Positions 46,735-57,823 of a stretch of DNA of 64,000 nucleotides are shown here, piece by piece; the stretch's first letter is position 1, and every line of letters begins with the position of its first letter. This DNA comes from Rhodotorula mucilaginosa (taxonomy: Eukaryota > Basidiomycota > Microbotryomycetes > Sporidiobolales > Sporidiobolaceae). The stretch covers positions 186,001-250,000 of the forward strand of contig CP137872.1 in NCBI GenBank assembly GCA_034406715.1. Direction: 5' to 3'. The translations under genes were made by a program, and so were the position numbers. The notes below the pieces were generated by a model. It searched no databases. It saw only the letters and a list, made by a program, of their open reading frames with translations, and was not told the DNA's origin.

Positions 46735-49325
46735 ATGACGTTCATCTCGCGGGTCAAGAGCGAGCTCACCGGCCGCAGGCTCGTCTGGAATCTCCTGTGA
46801 ATGCGGCTGCTACCGCCTCCCGTTTCTCTTTGGCGCTGCATGGACTGATTCGCTCGTCCCGTTGCATTTACGCAGGTTTCACGTCGGCCACGTCCTCGTC
46901 TTTCTGTACGGCTGGCAGAAGCAGGCGCACGATGAGCGCCTTGCCGCGCTCAACAAGCTCAAGTACAGCGTCTGGATTTCTCGCGGAGCCGGTCTCTGCC
47001 TCGGTATCGACGGTCTGCTCATCGTCCTGCCAAGTACATTCCCTGTGAGTGCCTTAAGCCTGGGAGTTGTTACTGAGGCCAAGCACTCCTCACGCAGTGT
47101 TGCGTAACGTGATTCGTCTCGTCCGTCCGCTCGTCGGCTGGCTGGTCCCGCTCGACGAGCATGTCTGGATGCACCGTCAAATCGCCTACTCAATCCTCTT
47201 CTGGACAATTGTACACACCACTGCGCACTGTGAGCAGGCTGTATTCGCCCGTCCGAAGCCGCGTACGACTGCGGGAGAGCAGGAAAGAGCGCAGGCTGAC
47301 CTTCTCAATCTTCGGATGCACTCCGCCGCAACCGGTCCTCTTGCCCCGCCCGAAACCGTTCAGACGTCAACATGATCCACGTCGAACAGTCGCAAGTCCG
47401 CAAAGAAGCCGCGTGGGCGATCCTGTTCACGCAACCCGGCGGTTTGACTGGTCACCTCATGCTCGTCCTCATGCTCCTCGTCTATACGACCGCGCACGCC
47501 AAGATCCGCAAGCTCAGCTACGAGGCTTTCTGGTACACCCATCACCTCGTGCGTCGTGCTGACCCGACGTTTCGAACTCACATCGTTGGAACGCGGAGTC
47601 ATCCTGACGCCTTCGCGCCGGCAACCGCCCGCAGGTCGTGCTCATCCTGTTCCTGCTCTACATCCACGCCATCGGCTGCTTCGTCCGCGGTGCACTACCC
47701 GGTCAGGAAGTCAAGTGTCTCGGCTACAACTCGTGGACCTGGACGATCTGGGGCGGGATCGCCTACTTCTTCGAACGAGTCATTCGCGAGGTGAGCAGGG
47801 TGTCAAACTCACTTGTCGAGCTGCAAGCGCGTAACTGAAACTCATAAGTGACCTCTGCGCAGATTCGCGGACGCCGCAAGACGAGGTTGGCGAGCGTCCT
47901 GCTCCACCCGCAAGGAACGCTCGAGCTTCGCTTCATCAAGCCGTCGTTCCGCTACAAGTCTGGACAGTGGCTCTTCCTCAACGTCCCCTCGATCTCGCCG
48001 TTTCAATGGCACCCGTTCACGATCTCTTCGGCTCCGAACGACCCTTACATCTCGATTCACGTGCGGCAAGTCGGCGACTGGACCCAGTAAGCTTGAAATT
48101 CGGACCGGACGGTAGAGGCGCGAGCTCACTACCGGCACACTCTACATCGGATAGAGAGCTCGCAGACAAGCTCGGCTGCTCGAACGCCTTAGCCGACAAT
48201 CTTCCCACGAGCGGCTTCCGCAAATCTTCCGTCTTGCCTCTCCCTGTCGTCGAATCAGATGATCTCGGCGATCAGAACACGATCAGCGGGGCCGCGAGCC
48301 TAGACGCTGGCGACTTTTATGATGTCACGCCTGCTGCGCTGGTCGCTGCAGGTAGCTTGCCCGAGATCCGCGTGGATGGACCCTTTGGAGCGCCGACGCA
48401 AGACGTTTTCAACGCCGAAGGTGAGCGACAACAGTCGCCTCTATTCTGCTCTGTGACGCGGGAGCTGGTACTGAATGTGTCCAACTCTCTCCCCAGTCGC
48501 CGTCCTCGTCGCCGCCGGAATCGGCATTACTCCGTTCGCGTCGGTGCTCAAGAACATCTGGTGCGCTCGACTCTTCGCGACGTTCGAACGTGCCGGCGAC
48601 CTCGGACGGCGCTCCCTTGCAGCTCGATGCTGAGAATCAAGGTGCTACCACTAGGTACATGCAGCAGCAGAACCGCCTCGGTGCGCTTCGTCGCGTACAC
48701 CTCGTCTGGATCGTCAAAGACACGGAAAGCATGGGCTGGTTGACCGCGGTCCTGCGTCAACTCGAGAAGGTGAGGGGTTTTGAGAGACCGAGCCCTGATT
48801 TCGCTTCCTTACTGAACCATCCGACCACCGCGGAAACGCCGCAGGCTCAGAGCGATCCGGATTTCCTTCGCATCAGTCTTTACTTGACGCAGCGAGTCTC
48901 GCCCGCCACACTCGCCAACATCACCGTCCATGCGACGTGGGAAGACGGCACCGACTCGATCACGGGCCTGAATGCTCGTACGCAGTTCGGCCGACCCGAT
49001 TTCTCGATGCTGTTTGACAAGCTCAAGTCGAGCATCGAGAAGGGCTCCTACCTGCCTGGCCTCGAAAGCACCCTCAGGCCAACAGTCGGAGGTGAGCACA
49101 GATCTCAGCATCTTCCGCCAAGGCTGGTGTGCTCACTCGCTGTCGAGACTTCCAGTCTTTTATTGCGGACCGGCAGCTCTGGCCAAGGAGCTCAAAGAAG
49201 TGGCGAAACGCGCCGACAGCAAGAGTGTTCGCTTCACATTCCGCAAGGAGCACTTTGTGAGTATTCACCTTAGAGTCGTCACGTACGAGGGTACGCGCTA
49301 ACCGGAGAGCTTGCCCCGATAGTGA
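46735..49325 (+). CDS. NOX: NADPH oxidase catalytic subunit (gp91phox/NoxA type)
   Basis: Twelve exons: 46735-46796, 46876-47033, 47098-47229, 47364-47548, 47635-47790, 47863-48086, 48155-48420, 48497-48560, 48655-48769, 48845-49091, 49156-49256, 49323-49325; 570 residues. A ferric-reductase-like six-helix domain carries the four haem histidines with family spacing (His99/His113 and His177/His190, the latter in FWYTHHL and YIHAIG). It is followed by the FAD-binding WHPFTISSAPND and the NADPH-binding DGPFGAPTQD, AAGIGITPFASVL and FYCGPAALAKEL. It ends RKEHF, the invariant Nox C-terminus. The enzyme passes electrons from NADPH across a membrane to make superoxide and controls fungal differentiation. 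No EF hands are present, fitting NoxA/B. The last exon is just the stop codon. Confidence 0.95.
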
Positions 49326-49449
49326 GTGCGCATTGCACGCATTTTTTCCCTTCCCGGACTCAACACCTCATCCCGGTACTTCCCTCATTCGATGTACTCC
49401 GTAGCAGCTGGTCTGCCTTTGTGAAAAGTTCATGTTTTGTTCATGCGTG

Positions 49450-52400
49450 CTACTGGAAGATGTCTTCGTCGCTAGCCAGCTCCATCGCCTCTCCATCATC
49501 GTCCTCTAACGAGACCACCTTCGTCTCCGAAGCGACCAACGGCTCGCCGTCCAGAGCTTGCCCGTCGACATCGTCGGCGACAGGCGCGCCATCGACGTCT
49601 TCCTCCTCGATCAGCTCGCCGGCCACCGGCGCGCCGTCAACGTCCTCCTCAGCCTGGACGACGGGTGAGCCATCAACATCGTCCTCAACCACGGGCGAGC
49701 CATCGAGGTCGGCATCAACCGGTGCTCCGTCCAAGTCCTCGTCCATCGTTGACGAGGGCTCCTCATTCGTCGCGGGAGCGAATGCTGCAACTTTGAAGCT
49801 GGGTTTGAACCCAGACTTGGCCGACTCGGCCACGTCCTCTGCCGGGTCCGTCCGGGGTGCGGAGGCGCCGACGCCTTGAAGCTCGGCTGCGACTTCAGGA
49901 GGGAGCGTCGAGACGAAAGCGTCAACGTCCATATCTGCCGCCGAGTCGCCGGTTCCAGCATTTTCGCCTTCCTCGACATCGAGACCGGCGAGTCGGCGCT
50001 TGAAATCCTCCGTTACGCCCGGTTCGAACAGCATCCAGTCGTTTGCCCAGACGTCGATGACCTGCGAGAAAGCGGCGAGGGTTGCAATCAATGTCGCGTC
50101 GTGGATGACGGGCTTCCTTACAAGAAGCGAGGTGGAAGAAAGTTGCAGACGCACCTTTTCGATCAAGCCGCGAAACTGCTCCGCTTTGAGCCGACCGGGG
50201 AAGCTCAGGTAAATGTCGCCGAGATGGTCGAATACGGCCGGCAGTTTCTTCTCAAAGATGGACCGATACACCCAAGCGTTGGGGACCGAGGCCGCCGCGT
50301 TGTGCAGGATGTCGGAGACGAGGTGGAGTCGAGCAAGCTTACGCGGTACGGGCGTCGAGTCGATGGTAAGCGAGCACACGAGGATGTCGGCGATCTGTTG
50401 CGCAGGCAGGTGTGAGAAGAGAACATCAGAAAGCGATAAGAGGGAAAAGGTGGAGAGACGCACGTGCGAGGCGCAGTCCGCATGCTCGAGCGCAAACATC
50501 ATGCCGCGCGCGATCTTTTCCCTCGAGCTGGTCAGGCCGCGCAACAAGCATTCGAAGCGTCTCAAGGCGAGTCTTCCAATTTTGCCCTTGCCGACCCGTT
50601 CATCCTCCGAGGACTCTTCGCTGTCCGAGGAATAAATCTCCGCGTTCCCCTGCCAACACCGTGCTGGGGTTAGCAGGAGCGGGAATGGGAAATCATCAAG
50701 ACGATGACTCACCTCGTCGTCAAAGGTCGCAATCACCGGTGGCTCGTAGTCCGGGTCGACCAGCATGCGGAAGTAATGGTAGCTCGGGCGCTGCACAGTC
50801 AAAGGCGAAAAACCAACCATCAGTTCCTTGACGACAGAAATCCCCCGACAGTGGAGAGAACACGAACCTGCTCGTCCGTGAGGAAAGCGAACCGCGGGTT
50901 TTCCTTTTCCCGCTGTCGCAACACCTCCTCAAACGCCTTGCCATTGTCGCGCACTTTTTTCGCCACCGTGACCAGGAACTGTTCGTCGACCCCGTCCTCG
51001 AGTTCTGGCCACGAGCGCGCTGCACCGCGAGACGAGCGATTACCGCGCCCTCCTCCTCCTCCTTCGGGGGAACGAGATCGGCGTTTCCGGGGTCGGAGAA
51101 TCTCATGCGGGTCGGTAGGAGAATGGGAGCGCGAACGAGACCGAGAGCGCGACCGATGCCGCGACGAACGGTGACCGCCGTGGTGGTCCTTGTTGCGGTA
51201 ATAAGCCGAATCGGGTTCCGGTTCTGCGTGCGGAGAAGCAAGCCCCAACCATCGTCAGCCCACTTTCGCTCGCTGATTCGAGGTGAACAGAACCGTGTCC
51301 AGAGGCGCGCACGCACCATACATGGCCCGCGCTGCCACCGGCACCGCTTTCCCCCAACTGATCTTGATGATGTTGTCTCCCCACTCGACGCCGTCCATCT
51401 CCTTGGCTGCACGCTCAGCATCCGGCCTGCGCAAATAGGCGACAAAGCCGCCCAGTTTCCTGCCACCGACGGATGCGAGCTGACCCGAGTCGAGTCGCGG
51501 CCACATGATCTGCACGTCGAGGGAGAACGTCAGCACGGCCGCGCGTGACTTGCGCGCAAGGCGGCAGAGATATGCTGCGCGCGCGCACACCTTGACGCTG
51601 CCAATCGGACCAAACTGCGCAAACATTTTGCCGAGCGCTTCTTCCGTCACGTTTTGCGGCAACCCGCCGACATGGATGTTGGTCGTCAACGGATCGCCGG
51701 TGTCGTAGGACCCGGTCAAGACTGGGGCGTGTTCGCGGGCTGATGGGCGGAATTTGAGGGGTTAGTCATCGTCAATAACCGACAAGCGTGGGGAATAAAG
51801 ACCTTACCGGCAAGAGCGGTGATGGAAGATCCGACTGCAGGGCACAGCATCGATCGTGAGCGCCTGTCACAATATTCGATAACGCCAGAAGGACTGACCT
51901 CGTCCAGCAGTATGTTTCAACCTGTCCTCCCTTGCGGCTTGCTCCCTGTTTTATTTAGTCGAGTCGAGTCGAGCGCGCACGTACGGTAAAGATTGTCGAG
52001 CCACGGCATAGGGGGGTATATCACGCAGTCAATAAGCCGTCCGCGAGACCGTAGGAGACCCGTACAGACCAGTGGGGGGATTTGGGCGGAAGGAAGGGAG
52101 GGAGGAGGAAGGAACGGGAGGAACCTCTTGAGTTGTTCGAGGAAATCGTCGCCGGCGCGCTTCTTCCGACCGGCAGCTGCGCTCGATTTCGCCGGCGTAG
52201 GTGGCTAATGTACAGGTTCAACGTCAGCGAAAACTTAAGCTTTCGAAAGGAGGAGACGCCGGCGGTGCTCACCTCGTCGTCGTCTGCCATGAAGCTGGCG
52301 GCGAGCGGCCTCGTCGACGGCGCGCCGCCTCCTCTCGTCATCGCTCTCGGACCAGTTGGGATCGCAGACGCGCTCGGTCCCGCCGCCGGAGGAGCGGAAA

Positions 52401-52815
52401 CATGCGTCGAAGTTGGACCTCCGTAGGGACTCTGGTAGGTCGACGACGGAGGCGCTGCTGGTGGTGCTGGCCTGTCCGCAAGCGGGTTGTACTTCTCTCC
52501 GCCTCCCGCCTTGACAAAGCCTCTCCCGACCGTCTTGACTGCCCTTCCTCCTCCTCGCGCTCCTGGATTTGAGGGACCGGTCTCGTCGTCGCCTCCAAAC
52601 GACTCGACAAAGTCCTTGTACGCGGCGGCGGCCTCCTCGGCCTCTTTGCGTTGCCGTTCCGCTTCGGCTTCTCGTTCGAGTTCAAACTTTGATTTGCGCA
52701 CGGTGCCCTGCCCTTGGAAGCGAGCGATCTTGTTGGCAGCGACGGCCGACGCGGGCTTGAACGGACGCTCGTCGTCCGAGTCGCCGAGCGCGAGTCGCTG
52801 GCGTGCGGGGTCCAT
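49450..52815 (-). CDS. U2 snRNP-associated SURP/RRM/CID protein (SR140/U2SURP)
   Basis: Ten exons: 52815-52273, 52204-52125, 51945-51899, 51834-51808, 51739-51591, 51509-51317, 51223-50868, 50790-50713, 50649-50464, 50394-49450; 867 residues. The N-terminus has a Lys/Glu/Ala helix (AAAAYKDFVESFGGDDE) and a linker DDFLEQLKREQAARED. Then follow an RRM (TTNIHVGGLPQNVTEEALGK and IKISWGKAVP), an RS-like stretch (RHRSRSRSRSRSHSPTD) and a SURP module (LVTVAKKVRDNGKAFEEVL). A CID domain (LARLHLVSDILHNAAA, RLKAEQFRGLIEKV) and an acidic tail of DVDGAPV-like repeats end the protein. U2SURP joins the U2 snRNP in the nucleus. Exons 3 and 4 are 47 and 27 nt. Confidence 0.93.
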
Positions 52816-53197
52816 CGTGGCCTCGAATTGAAGTCGGCCGAGCTTGTTGCTGCCCCGGCTTACAGCAGCTCGGAGGCGAGGTTGATGACGGAGGTCGGAG
52901 CGGTGCAATCAGATGTGGGACGCGAGAGTCGGCGAATTGGACGACAGAGTGCACGCCGGTGAGCCTCTGTAGCGATCGCAGTCACGTTCAAGCAGTGCTC
53001 GCACAGCCGTATGCTCCTTGTTGACAAGCCCGCCCAACTCGGGAATTCGACGTCGCCACGAAGAAAACCATTTTCAAACTCTTGCGAACGGACAATAACC
53101 CCATAGAGCCAATGTACAAACAGTTGTGTTGTTGCAACGGCGGAAAGGACGCCAACAAGCATAGAAGAGACCCTCCGCCCGAAGAGAGCTCGTGAGT
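52816..53197. other. Intergenic: U2SURP promoter and PUP3 3' UTR
   Basis: 382 nt between two minus-strand genes. No other gene seen. Confidence 0.45.
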
Positions 53198-54611
53198 TTA
53201 ATCCATGCGGGCCTTGAGCCACCGCTTCGTCACCTTGTCCTGCGAGAGCCAGCAATACGAACGTGGTCAGACACGCCTCTTCTTCCTCGTCTCGTCGGCT
53301 GATAAGCAAGCAGGCGCCCCCGGGTGGACTATCCCGCGGAAGCCGTCCCCTTTCGAGAATGTCTCCATCAGCAAGACTAGAACCAAAACACGCACCTTCT
53401 CGATGATCCAGACCACTGCGCCCCATCCCGAGTAGGCATCGCGGTCCACGGCGTTGAGCAACGTCTGCGAAACCGTCTCGAACAGGTCTTCGGCCGGCAG
53501 GTCCGGTTCCCAGAGCGACTCGGCCATGCCAAACAGCTTTTCGGACGCGGTTCCCGAGACGACAAAGTCCTGCAGCGGGGTGGTGGGGCGACGGAACGGT
53601 CAGAGGAATTGATTTATCATCAAAGTCGTCCTCTGGGCTGGAAGAGGGGGACGCACCTTGGCAAAGTTGATGCAGCCGATCAAGTCTGTTGCGGCGATGA
53701 ACGGCTCGTCTTTGCTGTTCAGGCCTGTGGCGGTAGGCAGAAAAGATGCGCGCAAGGTCGCATGTCAGACAATCTATCCTGATGCTCTGACCCAGCTAGA
53801 GGCGATGTCGCACCTGCCACGACCGGCTCGACGAAATACGGACCAAACCTGCCACGAGCGAAAGCGCAGCGACACGAGCACTTCGAAATCAGCAACCCTC
53901 GCATCAAGGCCAATGTCACAGCACGCCTCCGACTAGCGACTGCAAGGGAAGCCTCCGAAAACAGAGTCCCAAGGAGGAAAGAGAGAGAGAGGGAGAGGGG
54001 GAGAGAAACGCACCTCCGCTCATACAGGGTGCTCGAGACGAGGTGGCAGAACGTCTCGGGTTCGATGGTGCGCTCCTCCTTCATCGCGTACAGGTTGACC
54101 CGTTGCCGCAGCTTGTCCCGCACGGTGAGGGTGTCGCTCGCGAGGCCGGGCAGGCCAAAGTAGGTCCGTTCGGTCGCGCTGAAAACCTGAAGAGGGGACG
54201 AATTGGCATGGGGTCAGTGAACGCATTCCCTGCAGGGGATCTAGTCTCTGCTCGGCGATGCGACGGGACGGCGGTGTGTTACCTTTTCAAAGTTGCACGC
54301 GACGGTGAGGGCCTGGTTCCCCAATCGGAGGTCGCACGCGATGGCGACGCAGTTCTTGCCGACCATTGCGATGCAAGAACCCTGTACATGGATCACGCAG
54401 CAGCATAAGCAGAGATTGTGTGAAACAGGTTACGCAAGCGGGGCGAGGCAACAGGTCGTCGTCAGCGATGGAGCCCTTTCACCGTAGGAGGCGAAGAGTG
54501 GACGGGTACGCACGCCGTTGAGCTCCATGACCGACTGTGTGTAACATCCGCATCCTCAGTGTCAGCCTTGTTAGCTGCGTTTGAGCGGGTGCTGGAGGGA
54601 GAACTGACCAT
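53198..54611 (-). CDS. PUP3: 20S proteasome subunit beta-3
   Basis: Eight exons: 54611-54609, 54533-54513, 54381-54283, 54186-54014, 53848-53814, 53724-53657, 53569-53396, 53239-53198; 204 residues, as in yeast Pup3 (205). It starts MSVMELNGGSCIAMVGKNC with no propeptide and no N-terminal catalytic Thr, as expected of this non-catalytic beta subunit. Further matches are IACDLRLGNQALTV, FGLPGLASDTLTVRDKLRQR, FGPYFVEPVVAG, DLIGCINFAKDFVVSGTASE and DRDAYSGWGAVVWIIEKD. It forms part of the beta ring of the proteasome core. Exon 1 contributes only the ATG; the rest of the first eight residues comes from a 21-nt second exon. Confidence 0.96.
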
Positions 54612-55076
54612 GATGGGCGAACGGTGACGAGTTGCAGACGCGGGACAGAGACGGGAATTGAAGCTCTGCGAGAGCTAGGGTGGTCGAGCGAGACTAGAGT
54701 GCGTCTGTGTGTATGCGCTGGAACAGCGAGTGCGAGAGAGAGAGAGCTATGAGAGACTGCCGACTGACGACAGCGACAGTCGAGACGAGACGACGAGAGA
54801 CGATGCATAGGTCTATCTTCTTGAAATTTTCCGATGACCCGACCACGCGATCCACAAAGTCATATCTCGCCGAAGTATACCCGCCAACTCCGGAAGAACA
54901 CAGTGTATGCAGAAAACAGCTTGGCGATTATTCGCTCCAACGTACAACCCTGCAGGCACAAACTATACGACGACGATATCTATCTTTCAACACCCTGTAC
55001 ATTAGCCCTCTCCTTCATTCAGACGGTACATTCTCTCGCGGCGCAGCAATCACGCGTGACGACCGAGTCGAACGGG
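54612..55076. other. Intergenic: PUP3 promoter and MFS gene 3' UTR
   Basis: 465 nt. I see no supportable coding sequence. Confidence 0.45.
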
Positions 55077-57418
55077 TCAAAGCGATTCCACCTCGACCTC
55101 TTTCGCATCCATCGCGACCGCCGCCTCCTTGCCGGCTTCTTCGATGCGGGCCTTGGTCCCGCCGTCGAGTACCGCGGCAGCTTGCTCGACTGTGGCAAGT
55201 GTACATCATCAGCAGCAGCGAGCGGCGGGCGTCGTCCTCGAAAGGAAATGAAACAAGGGCAGACTCACGGGTCAGGCCCTGCGTTTCGGGGAACGTAAAG
55301 TAGATGACGACCAGCGAGATAAAGATCATGCCGATGTAGACGTAGTAGTAACGGTAGCCGATCGCTCCGAACGCAATCGGGTTCACGTATTGATTGAAGA
55401 AGAGCTTGATGTGTAAAAAGATTCTTTCGTCAGAGCGCGCGCGCGGGAAAGAGAGAAGCGACGCGGGAAAAGTCGTGACTCACGGCCTGCAGTAAGTAGA
55501 GATCCCAGGTGGAAATAGAGTCACGTCAGGCAGTCAACTCCGAGAGAAGAGGAGAACTAAGCCCGGAGCTCACGCCGTAGTCGACCGCCAGGGACAGCGC
55601 CATCCCTTTTGTCCTCATCCGATACGGCAACACCTCGAGCACATACGAGTAGTACATGATCGAGTAGCTGAGGTCGTACGCGCCGTTGTAGAGGAAAATC
55701 ATCGCAACTGCGGCACGGCCAGCGTTCCGGTTGCCCGTCTTGTCGAACACGGCACTCGCGGCCGTAAACATCGAGTAGAGGACCAGCATCGCGATGGTCG
55801 AGCCGAGCCAGAGAGTTCGACGCGGTACACGTTGGATGTAGATGACGCCGATGACCGAGACGAACAGGTTGAAGATCTGCAGTCTGAAGCTAGCGATCAG
55901 AAGAAGAATCTCCGAGGAGGCTTTGTATCTCGACAAGCAAGCGGAATGAGAAGACGCACCCTCCATTGAGACCTTGTTGCTGGACTGTGCTGGTGATTCC
56001 GACGCTCTGCAAGATCGGTACGAGGTAGTACGACTGAAAGAAGCGAAAGTCAGCGGGCGGGCCAGGCGGAACCGTCAGAAAAAGCACAGCGTTCAACCGA
56101 CAATGATACCATTTCCGACCCTGTAGCCGAGCCATTGAAGGTCAGCCAGTCGTCGTATCCTGATGCAGACTTGTGCGCAGACTCACCATTGGACGATCAA
56201 GCCGATCCAGATGCAAAGAAAGAGGCGATGCCGATTCGGAGCCGTGCGCAGAAAGTCGAGGTAGCCGAATGCGGAGGTCTTTTCAAGCTCAAGAGCAGTC
56301 GTAATCCTGCTCCGAGCAAATTCAGTCAGCACATCGGCGGGTATTCTCCGCAAGGCGAGCGGCAGGCGTACTCTGCCATTTCAGTCTGCACGAGCTCGTC
56401 GTCCACGTCGCCGTTTGCATGGTACTTTGCCAGGATGCGATGCGCTTCTTCTGTCCTGCCTTGGGCGCAAAGCCAGCGCGGAGATTCCGGACTGCGAGGG
56501 GGGATGTTCTGGTGAGCAGCCCGCCGTTTGCCATCGCCACAGCAGCTTCGGACTTGCACCCATGCAATCGCAATCACCTGAACGAGTGAGGCGAGTCCTT
56601 GTAGGATTGACGGTAGACGCCACGACCAGTTCGACCCGATGTAGGTCGACCCGAACGTCGACCACGCGGCGCAAATCGCGCCGACCCAATAAAACGCTGC
56701 AAACAGCGTCACCATCTCGGCCGCCTGACGTGGATGTGCGAGCTCGAACAGGTCTGTGTCAAGAGTAGAACGTGCTGGCCGGTGTCAGTTGCGTGACCAT
56801 CGGCGCGGTGGTAGGACGTATATAGCTCGAAACTCACGGGTCGAGCCGAGCGTGAGCGGGAACGCTGCGCCAAATCCGATCAAGATCCTTGCGCCGAAGA
56901 CTGTGACCATGAGAAGGGGTCAGAGTAGGCTGTAGAACCCAAGATTGGCCGCCGGGGCGTACGTACATTTCCAGCCGCTGATCGCAAACACCTGCATGAA
57001 GCACGCGCCGACAACGATGGCGGAACCAACGAGCTGCGGCCACTTCCTGCCCCACTTGTCGCCTGCCCAACTGGACGGGAAGAAGCCGATCAAGTATCCC
57101 AGCGAGATCGCCGCCGAGAGGAGGCCCTGTTTGTTCGAGTCGGGGTCGTTCATGTCGCTGAGAAAGTCGTCGATGCCAAAGGCAGCATTGAGAACACTCC
57201 CGTCGTAGCCACTAGAGTGCACAGTGTCAGTAAATTATTTCGCTTGAGCAAGACCGTTGGTACAGTACAGACACGCACCAGACGAATGAGCCGAGAAGCA
57301 GCACAAAAAGGTGCGGAGCCAGCCGACGCAGGCCGGGATCGCGCCACCATAACCTATGCGTGTTGTTCTGCGGCACAGCGAGGACTTCGGCCTTTGCGTC
57401 GAGTTCAGTCGGCGCCAT
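55077..57418 (-). CDS. MFS sugar transporter, lactose-permease/hexose-transporter type
   Basis: Twelve exons: 57418-57279, 57211-56967, 56900-56838, 56753-56558, 56491-56372, 56306-56187, 56120-56102, 56033-55960, 55883-55574, 55486-55484, 55404-55269, 55189-55077; 512 residues. Sugar-porter signatures are CGYDGSVLNAAFG, DKWGRKWP, ARILIGFGAAFP, PESPRWLCAQGR (the loop-6 PESPR motif), YHANGDVDDELV, FFNQYVNPIAFGAIGYR and FPETQGLT (PETxG motif). Twelve transmembrane helices are expected at the plasma membrane. The closest fungal relatives are lactose permease-like members; substrate not provable. Intron 56492-56557 has a GCAAGT donor. Exons of 19 nt and probably 3 nt are needed. Skipping the 3-nt exon also keeps frame and loses one Ala. 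Confidence 0.9.
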
Positions 57419-57823
57419 CTTCGGGGAAAGTCGGCGGAAGCAAGGGGAGGCCGGGCGATAGGAGTCCGACGGAAACTCAGATAGTACGGCTCCGTCCCTG
57501 CTGTTCGACCGAGTCTGCTGCGCCGGGTGCCGATATGCCGTCTGGATCTAGCGATGTGGCTCAGCTGTGCGGCGGAAGATGTTCAAGGGTCGGTTCAGCC
57601 TTCAGCAGTCAAGTGTTTGCGTTCCTTAAGCAGAGCTGTGCAGACCGGCCGCCGACCGTTCCGATCGGTCAACCGGGTCCGGGGATCCGGTTCGCACCTC
57701 CACGCGTGCTCCGATAAGGTTTGGTCGAGCGATTCTCATCAGCAGCAACAAGCAACGGAGAGCCTGGGCGAGAAGGGTTGGCTTTCATCAACCAGACAAG
57801 GTCAGCTGGCGGCGGAGCCCGAG
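57419..57823. other. Divergent intergenic region (MFS / dioxygenase)
   Basis: 405 nt between divergent genes. The dioxygenase frame is open upstream to 57527 but shows no conserved sequence before ATG 57824. Confidence 0.45.

Noticed and set aside
51808-51850. ATG at 51850 as start of the U2SURP gene
   Set aside because: It is open and in phase, but exons further upstream (from 52815) encode the conserved N-terminal region and join without phase breaks; the ATG falls in the intron before exon 4.
55405-55573. Single 169-nt intron instead of a 3-nt exon in the MFS gene
   Set aside because: Not excluded. The two-intron model was preferred because both internal splice sites are strong and the intron lengths become normal; kept as an open question in the findings.
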